NCBI GenBank assembly: GCA_030761205.1
Contig: JAULJL010000015.1
Span: forward strand, 15,505,501 to 15,569,500
DNA from: Fremontodendron californicum
Lineage: Eukaryota > Streptophyta > Magnoliopsida > Malvales > Malvaceae
Length of the DNA: 64,000 nucleotides
Direction of reading: 5' to 3'
Shown here: piece by piece, positions 10,597 through 23,330 of the stretch
Position numbering within the stretch: position 1 is the first letter of the stretch
Layout of the letters: each line of letters begins with the position of its first letter
Program-made: the position numbers and the translations under genes
Notes under the pieces: model-generated
Told to the model about the DNA's origin: nothing
The model's database searches: none
The model's input: only the letters and a program-made list of their open reading frames with translations

Positions 10597-12793
10597 GACT
10601 ATTGCTGAGAATTAGGCAAAGATAAACAAACACTAATTTTGTACGGTCAGTGAAATCACATGTGAAGGCAAGGGAAAGGGTTTCTGTTTCATTTTCTTAT
10701 CATTTTATCATTTTTTTTTGAAAAAGCTGTAAATTGAAGATTTGTCCTTAAATTGAATTCCCTGACTAATCAAGGCTCGACCCGTCTTAAGGAAACGGGT
10801 TCGATTTTCAAAAGAAAAAATTATGCCCGAAGGTCTTAAGAATAGTGCCTGGAGGTCATTAAAACTGGTGCCCGAAGGTCTTTAAAATTTGTGCCCGAAG
10901 GTCTTTAAAACTGGTGCCTGAAAGTCTTTAAAGCTGGTGCCCGAAAGTCTTTAAAACTGATGCCCAAAGGTCTTTAAAATTGGTGCCCGAAGGTCTTTAA
11001 AACTGGTGCCCGAAGGTCTTTAAACTGGTGCCCGAAGGTTTTTAAAATTGGTGCCCGAAGGTCTTTAAAACTGGTGCCCGAAGGTCTTTAAAACTGGTGC
11101 CCGAAGGTCTTTAAAACTGGTGCCCGAAGGTCTTTAAAACTCTGATTTGAAAATACCTTGACGACGGTCTCAAGGCTCGACTCGTCTGATAAACAAAATG
11201 AATTCGATTTATAACAAAAGGAAATACCTTGATGGCGGTCTCGGAGTCTGAATCTTTTGAGAAGCAAAACGAGTTCTCTTTAGGGAAGTCCTAGTTTCCC
11301 TAATTTCTGAACTGTTAGCTAAATGCAATGATGAGAATGTCATGCTTTGTAAATGCTTGTATGTTTCCTAAAAATAAATGCAATCAAATGATTATGCCAT
11401 GATTTCTAATCCATGGTTTCTTTGAGGTTCCCAGATTATCTGACTTCAGGACAGAGTCTTCAATTTGTTCATTGATGCCCCACTTAAGGAATTCTTCACT
11501 CAAGATATCTTGTCAAACAGTCTCAGTTTCTGTCTTTCGCTGAAGTTCACAGATTTTCTGACTTCGTGATAGAGTTTCCACCACGTTCACTGTTTTCTTT
11601 TCTTGGTGAACTTTCCAAACTTTTCCCAAGATTTAAATCTATTCCTTAGTAATACTTTGAAATCCCTTTATTTAAAGATTTTTATTACTAATCATTATTC
11701 AATTTAATAACAACCATAATGCATCTTAAAAGTATATAAAAGAGAATATGAATCAAGCAAAAATTGTCATGAAAAGGATAACAAGAATTTATTGTAAGAA
11801 ATGTTTTAAAATAGTAAAAATAAATATCAAGGATATAAGAAACAAATGTAAGGTTATAGGCTATAGATGCCCCGGATGCGAAATATCTTGGACCCCTCCC
11901 TTTTCAAACCATCTGAAATTTCTCTTGAACGAGCAATTCACTTGGGTAACCTCTTAGCTTCTGTAGTTACATCAGACTGAGTTGTTCCCTTTTCCTCTAA
12001 TTGTCAGATACTTTCTCCCCCTTTACACGAAGCATTGATTCAAACTCTGATTAGTACTTGAGTCACCTTTTGTAGGTTTTCAACTCAAGTGTCCTCCATT
12101 CGGTATTAAGTCGCCCTTTGCGGGTTTTCGGCTTAAACCTCTCCTTTTACATTCTTTTTTCATTTCCATTTTTTTTATTCTACCATGCATCTGAGAATTC
12201 TAAATGCTTCCAAGGTAAAAATATCAATTCAAAAGATGGGATGAATTCTGAGAATAACCTTTCAAATTAAATATCCATGCTTGATCAAAATAGGCTTTTA
12301 AAGCACGTAATGTAGGCCAAGGTTTTTGTTTAGAAAGAAAGAATAAAATAGGCCCAAAGTGTGTTTAGGGGTGATTGGATCAAGGATCATTTCCTGAGGA
12401 GAATTCATTCTTGGAACATTTGTCCCTTTTTGGACTTTCTTTTCCTTTTTTTTTTTTGCTTTGTTGGCTTTCATTTGCCACATTTTTCGATGGCTTTCTT
12501 TTTTTGCCATGATTTTTTTTTTTTTTGATTATTTTTCCTCCCATTTGCCCTCTAGTATAGAGGGTGATCCTTGATCAAGGTTAAAGAAAGAAATAATTCC
12601 TAAGGCTCAAAGGGGTGATTAAGGATAATTTCTTCTTAGTGAAAGGAATATGAAAGATGGCCATTCATCATATCAAGCATGAATATTTTCTTTGAAAAGT
12701 GATTCAGAGGGGAGATAGATATATAGAATTTCCATTTTTACACTTGGAATCATTCGAATTTCCATGTGCACAGCATCAGACACATTTTTTTTT
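10597..12793 (-). other. 3' UTR of the inner element
   Basis: This is non-coding sequence between the integrase stop and the polypurine tract. It includes the 23-bp tandem array (10823-11141) and T/A-rich stretches near 12430-12530. The part 12300-12750 is homologous to 36830-37440 of the outer element. A 69-codon plus-strand frame at 11748-11957 has no homologue I recognise and is probably chance. Confidence 0.7.
10823..11141. repeat. 23-bp tandem array, about 14 copies
   Basis: The unit GTGCCCGAAGGTCTTTAAAA plus three bases is repeated head to tail, with a few point changes and one 1-bp deletion. It lies in the 3' UTR just downstream of the ACCCGTCTTAAGGAAACGGG anchor. The outer element has the same anchor next to an unrelated 56-bp array. 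Confidence 0.9.
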
Positions 12794-14229
12794 TCAAGCA
12801 TAATACTTCTTCAGTTCATCAGCATTCACGGGATGTCTAAAATCATCTCCGTCCATCCGGGTTAGAATCAATGCTCCTCCAGAAAAAGCTCTTTTTACCA
12901 CATAGGGTCCTTCCCAATTCGGAGCCCATTTTTCTCTCGGGTCCTTCACTATAGGGAGAATTTTCCTCAATACCAACTCCCCCTCTCGGAACTGTCTAGG
13001 ATGAACCTTCTTGTTGTGGGCTCGAATCATCCTTTTCTGATACAACTGCCCATGACAAATTGCTTTCAATCTTTTCTTCTCGATGAGATTCAACTGTTCA
13101 TAACAAGCTCTAACCCATTCTGCTTCCTCTAGGCCAACTTCCATCAAAACCCGAAGTGAAGGGATCTCAACTTCAATAGGTAGCACTGCTTCCATCCCGT
13201 ATACCAAAGAAAATGGTGTTGCCCCTGTAGATGTGCGGACCGAAGTACAATATGCATGAAGAGCAAACGACAAGATCTCATGCCAATCCTTGTACACATT
13301 GGTCATCTTCTCGACAATCTTCTTGATATTCTTGTTAGCTGCTTCTACTGCGCCATTCATCTTTGGACGGTAAGGTGCGAATTATGATGTGTGATTTTGA
13401 ATTGAGTACACACTTCTCTCATTATCTTATTGTTCAAATTGAGAGCATTATCCGAAATAATTCTTGCTGGCAACCCATAACGGCATATGATTTCTTTCTT
13501 GATGAATCTGCATACCACCGACTTTGTTACATTCGTATAGGAAGCAGCTTCTACCCACTTTGTGAAATAATCTATGGCCACCAAGATGAAACGATGTCCA
13601 TTTGAAGGTTTCGGGGCAATAGGCCCGATCATATCCATTCCCCACATTGAAAAAGGCCAAGGTGCAGTCATAACATGTAATGGCGATGGCGACACATGAA
13701 TCTTATCTGCATAAATCTGACATTTATGGCACTTCTGGGAATAACTGATACAATCTCCTTTCATTGTCAGCCAATAGTACCCTGCCCTCATAATTTGTTT
13801 AGCAAGCATGTGACCATTAGCATGAGTGCCACATATCCCTTCATGGACCTTTTCTATGATTCTTCGAGCTTCGGCAGACCCGGCACATTTCAATAGGACT
13901 TGATCTTTCCTTTTCTTGTTGAGAATCTCACTGTCTAGAATGAAACCCATTGCTAGCCTTCTCAGAGTCCTCTTGTCATTCTCTGTTGCCTGTTCTGGAT
14001 ACTGTTGACTCTTGATGTACTGCAAGATGTCATTATACCAAGGGAGACCATCTGCTTCTTCGTCGATACTCAAACAGTGGGCAGGAGACTCATATATACT
14101 CATCTTTATTGGCACAACTTCAGCCCCTTCATTCACTTTAAACATTGATGACAAAGTAGCCAGAGCATCCGCCATCCGATTTTTTTCTCGAGGAAAGTAT
14201 TTGAAATTCACTTCTTCAAACTCCTCCAA
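12794..14229 (-). pseudogene. integrase of the inner Tat element (frameshifted)
   Basis: Integrase inserts the cDNA into the host chromosome. Two adjacent frames carry it. The first (14229-13357) has the tail of RNase H (a YFPREKNRMADALA stretch), then an HHCC zinc finger (H...CHKCQIY), then the DDE core with WGMDMIGP and IISDNALN. The second (13360-12794) starts MNGAVEAANKN, containing the third acidic residue, and continues into the C-terminal domain with a GPYVV motif. A frameshift at about 13360-13370 separates them, just before the third catalytic residue, so no full integrase can be made. It follows the RT/RNase H block after an in-frame TAA at 14272. Confidence 0.85.
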
Positions 14230-14271
14230 TAAATTCAGTATGAGTTCTCGGTATCGGATTAGCTTTGTATC

Positions 14272-16253
14272 TTAGGTTTTCCATTCTCCTCGTAGCTGGT
14301 AAATCACTAAGGCTGAGTCTCCGAAAACTTTCAATACTTTGATCTTTCTGTCCACTGCAGCACGAAGGCCCATAGTACATGCTTCATACTCGGCAGTATT
14401 GTTTGTACAATCAAAATCCAATCTGGTACTGAAAGGATAATAATCTTCTTCTGGGGATATAAGCACTGCACCGATTCCATGCCCCATGGCGTTAGATGCG
14501 CCATCAAAGTACATTTTCCATACTTTCTTCTTCAAAGGAATCTCATCTGCTTGCGACACATACATCAAATCTTCATCCGAGAAGTCAAAGTTCAACGACT
14601 CATAATCTTCCACTACCCGACTTGCTAAGAATTCAGCCACCGCACTGCCTTTGATAGCTTTTTGACTTACATATACAATATCGTACTCTGATAATAAAAC
14701 CTGCCATCTTGCCGTCCTTCCTGACAAAGAAGGTGCTTCCAACATGTACTTGACTGGATCAAGCTTGGCAATCAACCACGTTGTGTGGTACAACATGTAC
14801 TGTCTGAGTCTTCGAGCAGTCCAAGCTAAGGCGTAACACAACTTCTCTACCGACGAATATTTCAACTCATAATCTGTGAACTTCTTGCTGAGGTAATAAA
14901 CTGCCTGTTCTTTCTTTCCAGTTTCATCAAGCTGCCCCAAAACACAACCCATGGATCTTTCAAATACTGATAAATACAGTATCATTGGTTTATCCGGAAT
15001 AAGTGGCATTAGTACCGATGGGTTGGATAGATAATGTTTAACCTTTTCAAATGCAATCTGACAACCTTCATCCCAATCTCTTGGATCACGTTTTCGAAGT
15101 AACTTAAATATTGGATCACATTTATCGGTTAACTGTGAAATAAACCGAGCAATGTAATTCAATCTCCCCAGAAAGCCTCTTACTTCTTTTTGAGTACGAG
15201 GTGGTGGCAGATTCTGAATAGCCTTCACTTTATCCGGGTCAATCTCAATTCCTCTTTTGCTGACGACAAAACCCAACAATTTCCCCGAGGTGACTCCAAA
15301 AATGCATTTTGCCGGATTTAGCTTGAGTCTATACTTCCTTAATCGTTCAAAAAGCTTCTTAAGATTCGCAATATGCTCATCTTCTCCTTGTGACTTTGCG
15401 ATCATATCATCAACATAGACCTCAATTCCCTTATGCATCATATCATGGAACAAGGTCACCATGGCTCTTTGGTATGTTGCCCCAGCATTCTTCAACCCAA
15501 ATGGCATTACTTTGTAGCAGAAGGTTCCCCACATTGTATCAAATGTGGTTTTGTCCATGTCTTTCGGTGCCATCTTGATCTAATTGTATCTTGAGAATTC
15601 GTCCATGAAAGAAAATAAAGAACTCTTTGTTGTATTATCCACCAGAGTATCAATATGGGGCAAAGGCAAAATTATCTTTAGGGCTGACCTTGTTCAAATC
15701 TCGGTAATCAACACACATCCGCACCTTGCCATCCTTCTTTGGTACTAGAACAATATTTGCCACCCATTCTGGATATTTTTCCACCTCTAAGAATCCAGTA
15801 TCAAATTGCTTCTTCACCTCCTCTTTTATCTTTAACAGCATGTCGAGCCTCATTCTTCTCAGCTTTTGCTGAATTGGCTTGCATTCTGGCCTTAAAAGGA
15901 GCTTATGAACCACAATATCCGAATCCAACCCTGGCATGTCTTGGTAAGACCATGAAAATACATCCACATATTCCTGGAGCAAAGCTATCAATTCACCTTT
16001 TATTGATGATGACAATGAAGTTCCAATTTTGACTTCTTTTATTTCTTCACCATTTCCCAGATTTATCGTTTCCAATAATTCCTTATGAGGAAGTACTTGT
16101 TTCTCCTCTTGTTCTATTTTCCTTAATAGATCTGGAGGTAGACCATAATCCTCAGTATCTTCATTAGCCTCAAAATCACCCGTGCAAATGGGTCTTTCAA
16201 AATCAATTTCAGAATTACTGACAGAAGGGTCCTCATATTCCGCATCCGCACAC
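14272..16253 (-). pseudogene. reverse transcriptase and dual RNase H of the inner Tat element (broken)
   Basis: From 16253 the frame runs through a pre-RT region and RT motifs (VLVPKKDGKVRMCVDYRDLN), a frameshift at about 15655, and a TAG at about 15580. The frame from 15573 has MPFGLKNAGATYQRAM and the YVDDMIAKS active site. Next comes a degenerate RNase H without clear catalytic residues, then a second RNase H with YFDGASN, NTAEYEAC and GDSALV. That RT-RNase H-second RNase H order is diagnostic for Tat elements. A TAA at 14272 ends the frame. The copy is disabled but recent enough for every domain to be legible. The exon start at 16253 follows the predicted intron. Confidence 0.85.
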
Positions 16254-16545
16254 CTGTAAATAGGTGGAGAAGAAACAATATAGGAAAATATATAATGAAA
16301 ACAAAATAAATAACAAAACTGAAAGAATATGGATACATCAATATGGATAAAATGCATTGTGCTTGTTATTTATTGAAGGGAAATGTTTTAAAAAAAGGCC
16401 ATTACAGAAAAAACTTTTAATATCTCTGGGTAAAGATAATTAAGATTGCTTTTTTTAAAAGTATTACGTTGGAATAGACTTAAAAACTATGGGCAACTCA
16501 ATCACACTCTAGTTGGTTAGTCTATATCCTTGTGGACAAGGTCAC
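16254..16545 (-). other. predicted 292-nt intron between protease and RT
   Basis: On the minus strand an exon end GGATGGT is followed by the donor GTGACC at 16545, and a pyrimidine-rich stretch ends in TTTACAG at 16254. Removing these 292 nt joins the two coding blocks in frame and deletes the stops between them. Ogre elements are known to carry an intron before RT, which supports the call. Splicing itself cannot be seen here. Confidence 0.6.
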
Positions 16546-17938
16546 ACCATCCAATTAGCATTCTCTCTTTTAATTCTTTCTTCCTCAGTCGTGCAGATCT
16601 CCACACCATACATCTGCTCATCCCTATTCACCTGGAATCTCTCGAAGGCTTGCTCTATCATTATGAGCACATCATCAGAATTCTTTTCTCCGAACAGAGA
16701 ACCGGCTGAGCGAAAGTTGTGAAGGATAGGTGGAATGTCATAGGCTCCCATTCAATATCCATACCGGCAAGACGGGCCATCCTCCTTTGTCGATTCCTTT
16801 CAACTTGTTTCCTTTTCTCATGGGCCTTTGGAAGATACCCTAGGCCAAACCGATCTTTCTTTTCCATTGCTCGAGCCATTCCTTGAAGATATTTCCCCAA
16901 ACCTTTTCTAGCCCTGCAGCCTTTTCCTACTGTGGTTCTTACTCCCAGCCTTGTGTTCTTGGACAACCTTGGTTTCAGAATTTTTCGTCCTTCAACGACG
17001 AAAACTGCATTTACGAATTCCAAAGACCGAAAAGAACACTCTACGGCATCTTTAGTGGGCTCAACATAAGGAGATTCAGTAGATGCAGAGGCTATTATGT
17101 CTTCTTCTCCTAATACTGTGATCAAACGACCCTCCATTACAAATTTCAGCTTTTGGTGGAGAGACGAGGGTACAGCCCCAACTGGATGTATCCATGGCCT
17201 TCCCAACAAGCAATTATAAGATGGATTAATGTCCATGACCTAGAAGTTCACTGTATAAATGCACGGGCCTATCTCCAGAGGAACTTCAATGGTTCCCATA
17301 ACCTCTCTCCTTGTTCCATCAAAAGCCCTGACCACTGTGCAACTTGGTATCATATAAGATATATCCACTGGCAATTTGGATAGGGTTGCTAAAGGCATCA
17401 CATTTAGTGAAGAACCATTATCCAAAAAGACCCTTGGTAATATGTGCCCCTTACAAGTGGTAGTTATATGGAGAGCTTTCGTTGACCCAATACCATTGGG
17501 TGGTATCTTCTCATAGCTGAAAAATATGTAGTTGTCCGCTGCGATGTTTCCCACCAGCCTGTCCAATTTTTCTTCTGATATATTATTAGCTACGTATGCC
17601 TGATTTAATACTCTTAACAGGGCATTTCTGTGTGGTTCTGAATTCAAAAGCAAGGATAAGATTGAGATCCTAGCTGGTTGACGTTGCATTTGTTCAACCA
17701 CGCTATACTCACTATGCTTTATAAATTTTAAGAACTCACAGGATTCCTTCTCACATACTGGTTCTTTCATTCTATTAATCGGGGCTGATCCCCTCTCTGT
17801 TTCTTTTGGAAAATCCATCTCAATATGGATTGGCTCGAGTACCTTCTTCCTTTTATCTTCTCCTCTATCTTTCCCTGCTAACCCTTGTTCAGCAGTCTCT
17901 GGAGCATAACAGCTTTCGCTTCGGGTTAAATGCCCCAC
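16546..17938 (-). pseudogene. aspartic protease and G-patch region of the inner Tat element
   Basis: The block begins after an in-frame TAG (17951) that separates it from gag. The protease motif LDNGSSLNVMPLATL lies near 17420-17380, with a later region ending at an in-frame TAG at 17240. It continues in the same frame with DINPSYNCLLGRPWIH, then a glycine-rich G-patch-like segment (KGLGKYLQGM and RFGLGYLPKA) at about 16915-16810. A frameshift near 16745 leads into a last short frame that runs to the intron donor. G-patch domains after the protease are known in Ogre/Tat and some other retroelements and may bind RNA. The protease would process the polyprotein; this copy is broken. Confidence 0.8.
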
Positions 17939-17950
17939 ACCTGTGATATT

Positions 17951-20217
17951 CTACTGACTTGAAGACCCAGGCATAACCATGCTGCAGTCGTATTTCCATG
18001 GTGCAGCCTTGTTTTCCTTGTATGAAAAGGAAACAGGTAAATCAATGATTAACTTGGGCATATTTTCCTCAATGACTGGCATAACTTTCTCCTCCGATTC
18101 ATCATAATAGATGATCAGGGGTCTTCCTATCCCATAGCCATCTGCATTTTCAATGACTTCTATTTCCTCCTCTATCTCCTTGTAGAATTGGGTTTCCCCA
18201 TTATCCATTATCCTTTGGACTTTAACCCGAAAGTCCCCGCAATCCTGTATGTCATGGCCTCCACACTTATGGAACGGGCACCAGTTATGCACCCTTTTTG
18301 CAACCATTTTTAGACTATTTGTATCTTCCACCAATCCTGCCTTGACCATTTCAACCCATACTGTCAACATCAGAGTCTTAACTTCCCTAATATCCATTTT
18401 TAATCTTCTGCCTTCTCCGGTCAATATTGCATTTACCTGATTCCCAGCATGATTGGGCAATGGGTTTCCAGCTACGTTCGGCCCATTTTTTGATCCAAAC
18501 TTAACAACCCCAGCATTGATCAGGCTTTGGACTTTCTTTTTGAAGGCCAGGCAATCTTCAATCAAATGTCCTTGGGTTCCCGTGTGGTATGCGTAGTTAG
18601 TGTTAGTGTTTGCATTGTACCATCTTGGATATGGAGGTGTCAGAGGTTTGAGGTACACGGGTGCAACAAGTTGACCCTGCAATAATTTTGGATATAGCTC
18701 ACCCTAGGTGGTAGGAATCGGATCAAATTGGGTTTTTTGATTGTTCCTTGGTGAACGTTGGTCATTGTGCGCAGGACCCTGAGTGTTTGGGATAGTATTT
18801 CTAGGAAGGGTTATTTGAGGGGATATACCAGTTAGGAATGGCTGTTGTGGTATATTGGTGTAGGGGAATGGATTTTGGTTAAGGTGATTGACATTGGGGT
18901 AGTAAGGATTATACCCCGGATATGGTGTGTAAGGTGTCGGAGGTGCATAAGGTGTGGTAGGCGTATAGGGCCTTGGTGGTGTGTATGGTGTAGGAGGTGT
19001 ATAGGGGCATTGGCTGAAGCTTACTGCATGTGTTTCTTCCTTCTTTGCAGGAAAAACTCTCTTTGGGGTAACAGACTCACCCCCTTCCATCTTCCCATTC
19101 TTAATAGCTGACTCAATCATTTCCCCAGATATTACCATATTTGCAAAGTCCTTGGTAGCGCTTCCCACCAATTTGTCATAATAGGGTGCTTTCAAGGTGT
19201 TGATGAAAAGCACCGTAGTTTCTTTGTTGGTTAAAGGGGGTTGCACTTGTGTGGTCAGATCCCTCCACCTCTGCGAATATTCTTTGAAGGTCTCATTGGA
19301 CCTCTTTTCCATATTCTGTAATGACAGCCTATCCGGTACCATGTCAGAAACATGCTTATAATATTCCATGAAAGCCCTAGCCAAATCCGTCCATGAATGA
19401 ATCTTGGTACGACTCAGTTGATTGTACCATCGGGTGGTTGTCCCTGTTAAGCTATCTTGGAAGCAATGGATAAGCAATTTCTCATTATCATCATGCCCTG
19501 TCATCCTTCTGCAGTACATGGTCAGATGAGCTGATGGATTGGTGGTCCCATTATACTTTTCAAAGTCTGGTACTTTGAACTTTGGGGGAATTACTAGATC
19601 GTGTACCAAGCTCATCTCTTTGGCATCTAGACTGCCAAATAACTCTGCCCCTTCAACTGCTCTTAGCCTTTCTTCCAGCAGCTGATATTTCTTCTGAGAT
19701 TCAGCGGTTTCGACCCTCTTCAATTTAGTCATTTTGGCCTTTTCCTTTTCCGCCATTTCTTCGAAATCTGGAACCTCAACCTCAATTGGATCAATTCCGA
19801 TGTTACCCCTTTTAGGACTGAAATTTTGGGCTTCGGCTGCTGGTTGGATATAAATGTAGGATGCTGCCCCAGTTAGGAGTTCATTTCCCACAGGTTGGAT
19901 GTCTGGCCATTTCTTTGTACCACTTCTGGTCGATCTTCCTGGTTCACTACCCCCATTCCAGTAGTTGAATTTTCTTGAGGCCACTTCTGCCTCATCATAG
20001 TGCTCATCATCTCCATGAGTTTTGTCATTTGTTCCCGTGTCTCCTCTTGAGACTTAGTTAACTGTTCCTGCTATTCTTTCTGAATTTTTTCTATTCTTTC
20101 AATTCTGGCAAGCTGATCGTTTTCCATGGCTCTTGTTCGAGATCGAGTATTGTAAGGGTGTTGGAAGTCTGGTTCTTTCTGAGTGCGACCAATTGTACCT
20201 TTAGTTTTAAAAACCAT
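17951..20217 (-). pseudogene. gag of the inner Tat element, with stops
   Basis: Gag forms the virus-like particle and packages RNA. A likely start ATG is at 20217, followed by a coiled-coil-prone segment with a TAG at 20071. The central retrotransposon gag domain is clear (PPKFKVPDFEKYNG, then RWYNQLSR, ENMEKRSNETFKEYSQRW-type stretch, near 19590-19260). A Tyr/Pro/Thr-rich repeat (YTPPTPY units) spans about 19012-18915. After a TAG at 18704 the same frame continues with knuckle-like segments (GHLIEDC near 18560 and CPFHKCGGHDIQDC near 18280-18240) to a TAG at 17951. A frame change lies between the 20217 start and the main frame. Confidence 0.8.
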
Positions 20218-20631
20218 GGATTAGAAATTATTGACACAGTCCTTATTTTATTTTATAAAAATGAATGAATGAATGAACAAATGTTACTGAATGCTTAACT
20301 AAGTAAATGACTAAGTGTATGAACTTAGATGACTAATTATAAAGAATAAATGAATGAACAAATAAATAAATGACTAATTGTATGAATAATTTATAAAAAG
20401 TATAAATGAATGAACAAATAAAATATATAAAAGAAAGAACTAGTGAATGATGAATGTATTTAAAGTATTGGCCCCGGGATAATTCCAACCAAACGGTCTT
20501 TCATTGATTTCCTGGAACTAAATACATCACAGAAAAGATCCCTGCTTAAGGCAACATGATAATCTGTCTCTCCTAAAAGACTATTACAAAATACTGGTCC
20601 TATAATCACTCTCTCGGATCCTGGACCTTCT
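20218..20631. other. spacer between ORF1 and gag of the inner element
   Basis: Non-coding and AT-rich. It contains a degenerate ATGAATGAATGA-type short repeat (about 20255-20430). No promoter or RNA gene is apparent. Confidence 0.5.
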
Positions 20632-22382
20632 TCACTGTCCTCTTTGGATTGCCTTGCTCTTCCATCTGATCCCTACTTGTTCACGACCCTTTGACGTGTC
20701 AGCAGAGTCATCGCCGTGTAAGCTTTCCCTAGCTTGTTTCTCTAGTTGATTTGCTCGGGCTTCCTCGTGTTTTTCTTTCTCTTTCCAGTAGTTATTCTCC
20801 TTCTTGAGATTTTTGACCTCATGTTCCCACTCCCCGGAAGTCTTGAGAGTCCCCTCAAATCTGAGCTCGAAGCGGTACCTCTTGTTCTCCAAATGTAATT
20901 CCCAAAGATCACCCTTAGCGGTGTCCCTTTCTCTCTTGATTTGTTCTTTTTCTTTTTCCCGAGCTGATTCCCTATTTTTCATGTCCTCAAGCTCTTCTTG
21001 CAGTCGGGCAATCTCCTTGCTCATCCGGGCCTTTTCTTTTTCAAATTCCACCCTTGCGATTTCTAACTCTAATGGCATTTCCCTCGATGGCGGATTCATG
21101 AACTGGACCTCTTCCCCATTTGATGTCAACAGTCTATCATTAACCCTTAATTCCCTCCATACCAGGTAATCAGGTGTGACGGTGTCGGCAAATCTGGCAA
21201 CTTTTATCCGATGAGTTTTCTTTCATGCTTCAATCACTGCCCGCACTTTTCCAGAATATCCGTCTTCCCCATAAGTGAACTCTGATGACCCTAAATTATG
21301 AGTCACGGGTGTGAATTGCCGAGACTCAACCTGTCTTTGCACCAACAAAGGCGCATAACTCACAGACCCCCAAATTTTGAGTAATGGAACTCCCGGGTTG
21401 TCCCCACATTTGTACATAATCGGCATAGGAACCATCCATGGAGCTCTCCAAGTCACCATCTCCCCTTTTAGATTTCGGAACATGTTGACCCATTTCTCTT
21501 CATTCTCGTCTTCAGGCCAATCATTTTGAAGGAATTCCTAATCGGAACTAAAGACTTCATGTATGGTTTGAAGGAAACATTTTCTATCTTCCAAAAGTGA
21601 CTTTGAATCCAAATATAAAGGAGTTGTACACACCCCTTGATTCTCCCTTGTCTTGCTCTTTTACAAAAATTCAGGGATCGGATAGTTTCAGCTATGATGG
21701 CCGGAGATGGGTTGATCTTCTGTTCTAACTTTTCAAAGAAATCAAACACGGCTATATCCACATGACCCAATATCTTCGGGAATATGATTAACTCGTAGAT
21801 GGCTAGAGCGAATATGTCCCTAGCTTTTCCTTTTTCGGAACAACCCAATATCAACTGTCGGAGAGTTTCCCACGGAATGCACCCATTTTTCTGCTTTGTG
21901 TCCACATGACTCTCAACCCATGTTGTATCCATTCCTGTGATCCTAGCCACTTTCTTCTTTAAACCTGACGGTTTCATTTCCTTCAAATATACCCGATCAG
22001 GATTAGGACATTCAATACGTAACAGTGCTGAATATTCTTCGATCAGTGGTGTCATATCCTCCTTGTTAAAAGTGAAACATCTATAAGCAGGATTCCAAAA
22101 CTGTACCATAGCCTGAATCAACCCACTATTGACCTGAATCGGAATTAAGAGTGCTATATCTCCATATTTTTGAGTGAAGGCTTCTTTCTCTGATACATTC
22201 CACTGATTCCAAATGTCGGCTAACCCTAGAAGATTATTCTGTCTAGGATCCACTTTGACCCTTTTCGGCAATACTGACACATAATCTTTCTTGAGGCAAT
22301 CAGCATTCTCCCTCTGATCTTTTTTCGACCGTGCCCTGACTACTGCATGATCTTCTATCACTGAAATAACCTGACACTCCAT
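20632..22382 (-). pseudogene. ORF1 of the inner Tat element: DUF7745-like region plus coiled coil
   Basis: The frame from ATG 22382 reads 304 codons, and a frameshift near 21470-21483 passes into a second frame that hits a TGA at 21223. A third frame runs to 20632. The first part carries FWNPAYRCFTF, LALAIYELIIFPKILGHVD-like and SLNFCKRARQGR stretches, resembling the plant DUF7745 family as I remember it. The last 165 codons are rich in E, K and R with heptad-like spacing, a strong coiled-coil candidate. Ogre elements are known for an extra ORF upstream of gag whose role is unknown. The ORF is absent from the outer element. Confidence 0.65.
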
Positions 22383-23311
22383 GAAAGTCCTTTGGGTTGA
22401 TAACTATCCCGAGGCCAATAAACTCCAAGTGTATGATGATGTTTATGATGCATGTCAAAGAAAATAAAACAAAAAGAAATAGATTAGTAAAGAAATGAAT
22501 TCACAAATATAACATAAATAACAACATGCTTTTAAAAAAATATCCCAAAAATTTAAACAGAGCTTCGGCATTACGACGCCTTTGGGACAAAATAAAAAAA
22601 ATACGAGCGATATGATGTTCGTTCATCATCACCCAATTTGTATCTAACATATAGAAAGATGGTAAAAGGTTGGAAATGTGTGTTCTTAAACTTTGGGTAT
22701 CTAACAGAAATCTGGCATGGCATCGCCTAGGTTCACTATATGAAGGTGAATCGGTTCTAAGACCCCGAATTGTTCCTCACTGCCGCCGATGAAGGCTAGT
22801 AAGGCAACCCGATAAAAGCGGGTTCAATTCGTTAGAGTATATTTTCCTATGCCCGTACGGACGATTATCAAGAAGGCATTAGGTACTTTATACTCCGGAA
22901 GTGTTTCACTAGCCCATACGAAGGAACATCACGAAGGCGTAGTTACTTTACTCCTACTTAAAAGGACGGAACCCGGGTAGAGGATTCATGTTATGCAAAT
23001 GCAAATACAGTGTGTGAGGAGGAACAAAACAAACCTGTCACCACCTATTCTACACCCTTTATTCTAAATACCCCACTAAAATCAAACAATATAAAGCATC
23101 AGTCAAGCAAACATATAAATATACGCAATGAAATAACCAGAGAACAAATAATAATATGAATGCACATGAATATAGACATATTAAAACATTTTTTTATTTT
23201 CAAAATTATCTTTTATTTTAAAAATATGGGAATTAAAATTAAATACCAATTAAACCAACAAAACCGAGACCTTGATAACACACGACTAATTCTAGGCCTG
23301 ACTCTCTAATT
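22383..23311 (-). other. untranslated leader of the inner element
   Basis: It lies between the primer-binding site and ORF1 and has no coding frame. A GC-richer segment at about 22690-22990 (words CTTCGTGATG and TAAAGTACCTAATGCCTTC on the minus strand) is well conserved with 31370-31640 of the outer element. That fits a structured leader used for packaging or dimerisation, which is inferred. Confidence 0.5.
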
Positions 23312-23330
23312 GTCCCCAGTGGAGTCGCCA
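23312..23330 (-). other. primer-binding site of the inner element
   Basis: On the minus strand the LTR end GGTTGCGACA is followed after three bases by TGGCGACTCCACTGGGGAC. It is of the type reported for Ogre/Tat elements, which use an arginine tRNA. The tRNA assignment is from family knowledge. Confidence 0.75.

Noticed and set aside
10823..11141. CRISPR-like regular short repeats
   Set aside because: The 23-bp units are head to tail with no spacers, in a plant retrotransposon 3' UTR; this is a minisatellite.
11748..11957. 69-codon frame with CKKC and CPGC pairs (zinc-ribbon look)
   Set aside because: It runs against the inner element's strand within its 3' UTR, and I recognise no homologue; AT-rich chance is more likely.
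20804..21169. 121-codon Ser/Leu-rich plus-strand frame
   Set aside because: Antisense of the charged coiled-coil part of ORF1, where E/K-rich codons read backwards give S/F/L.
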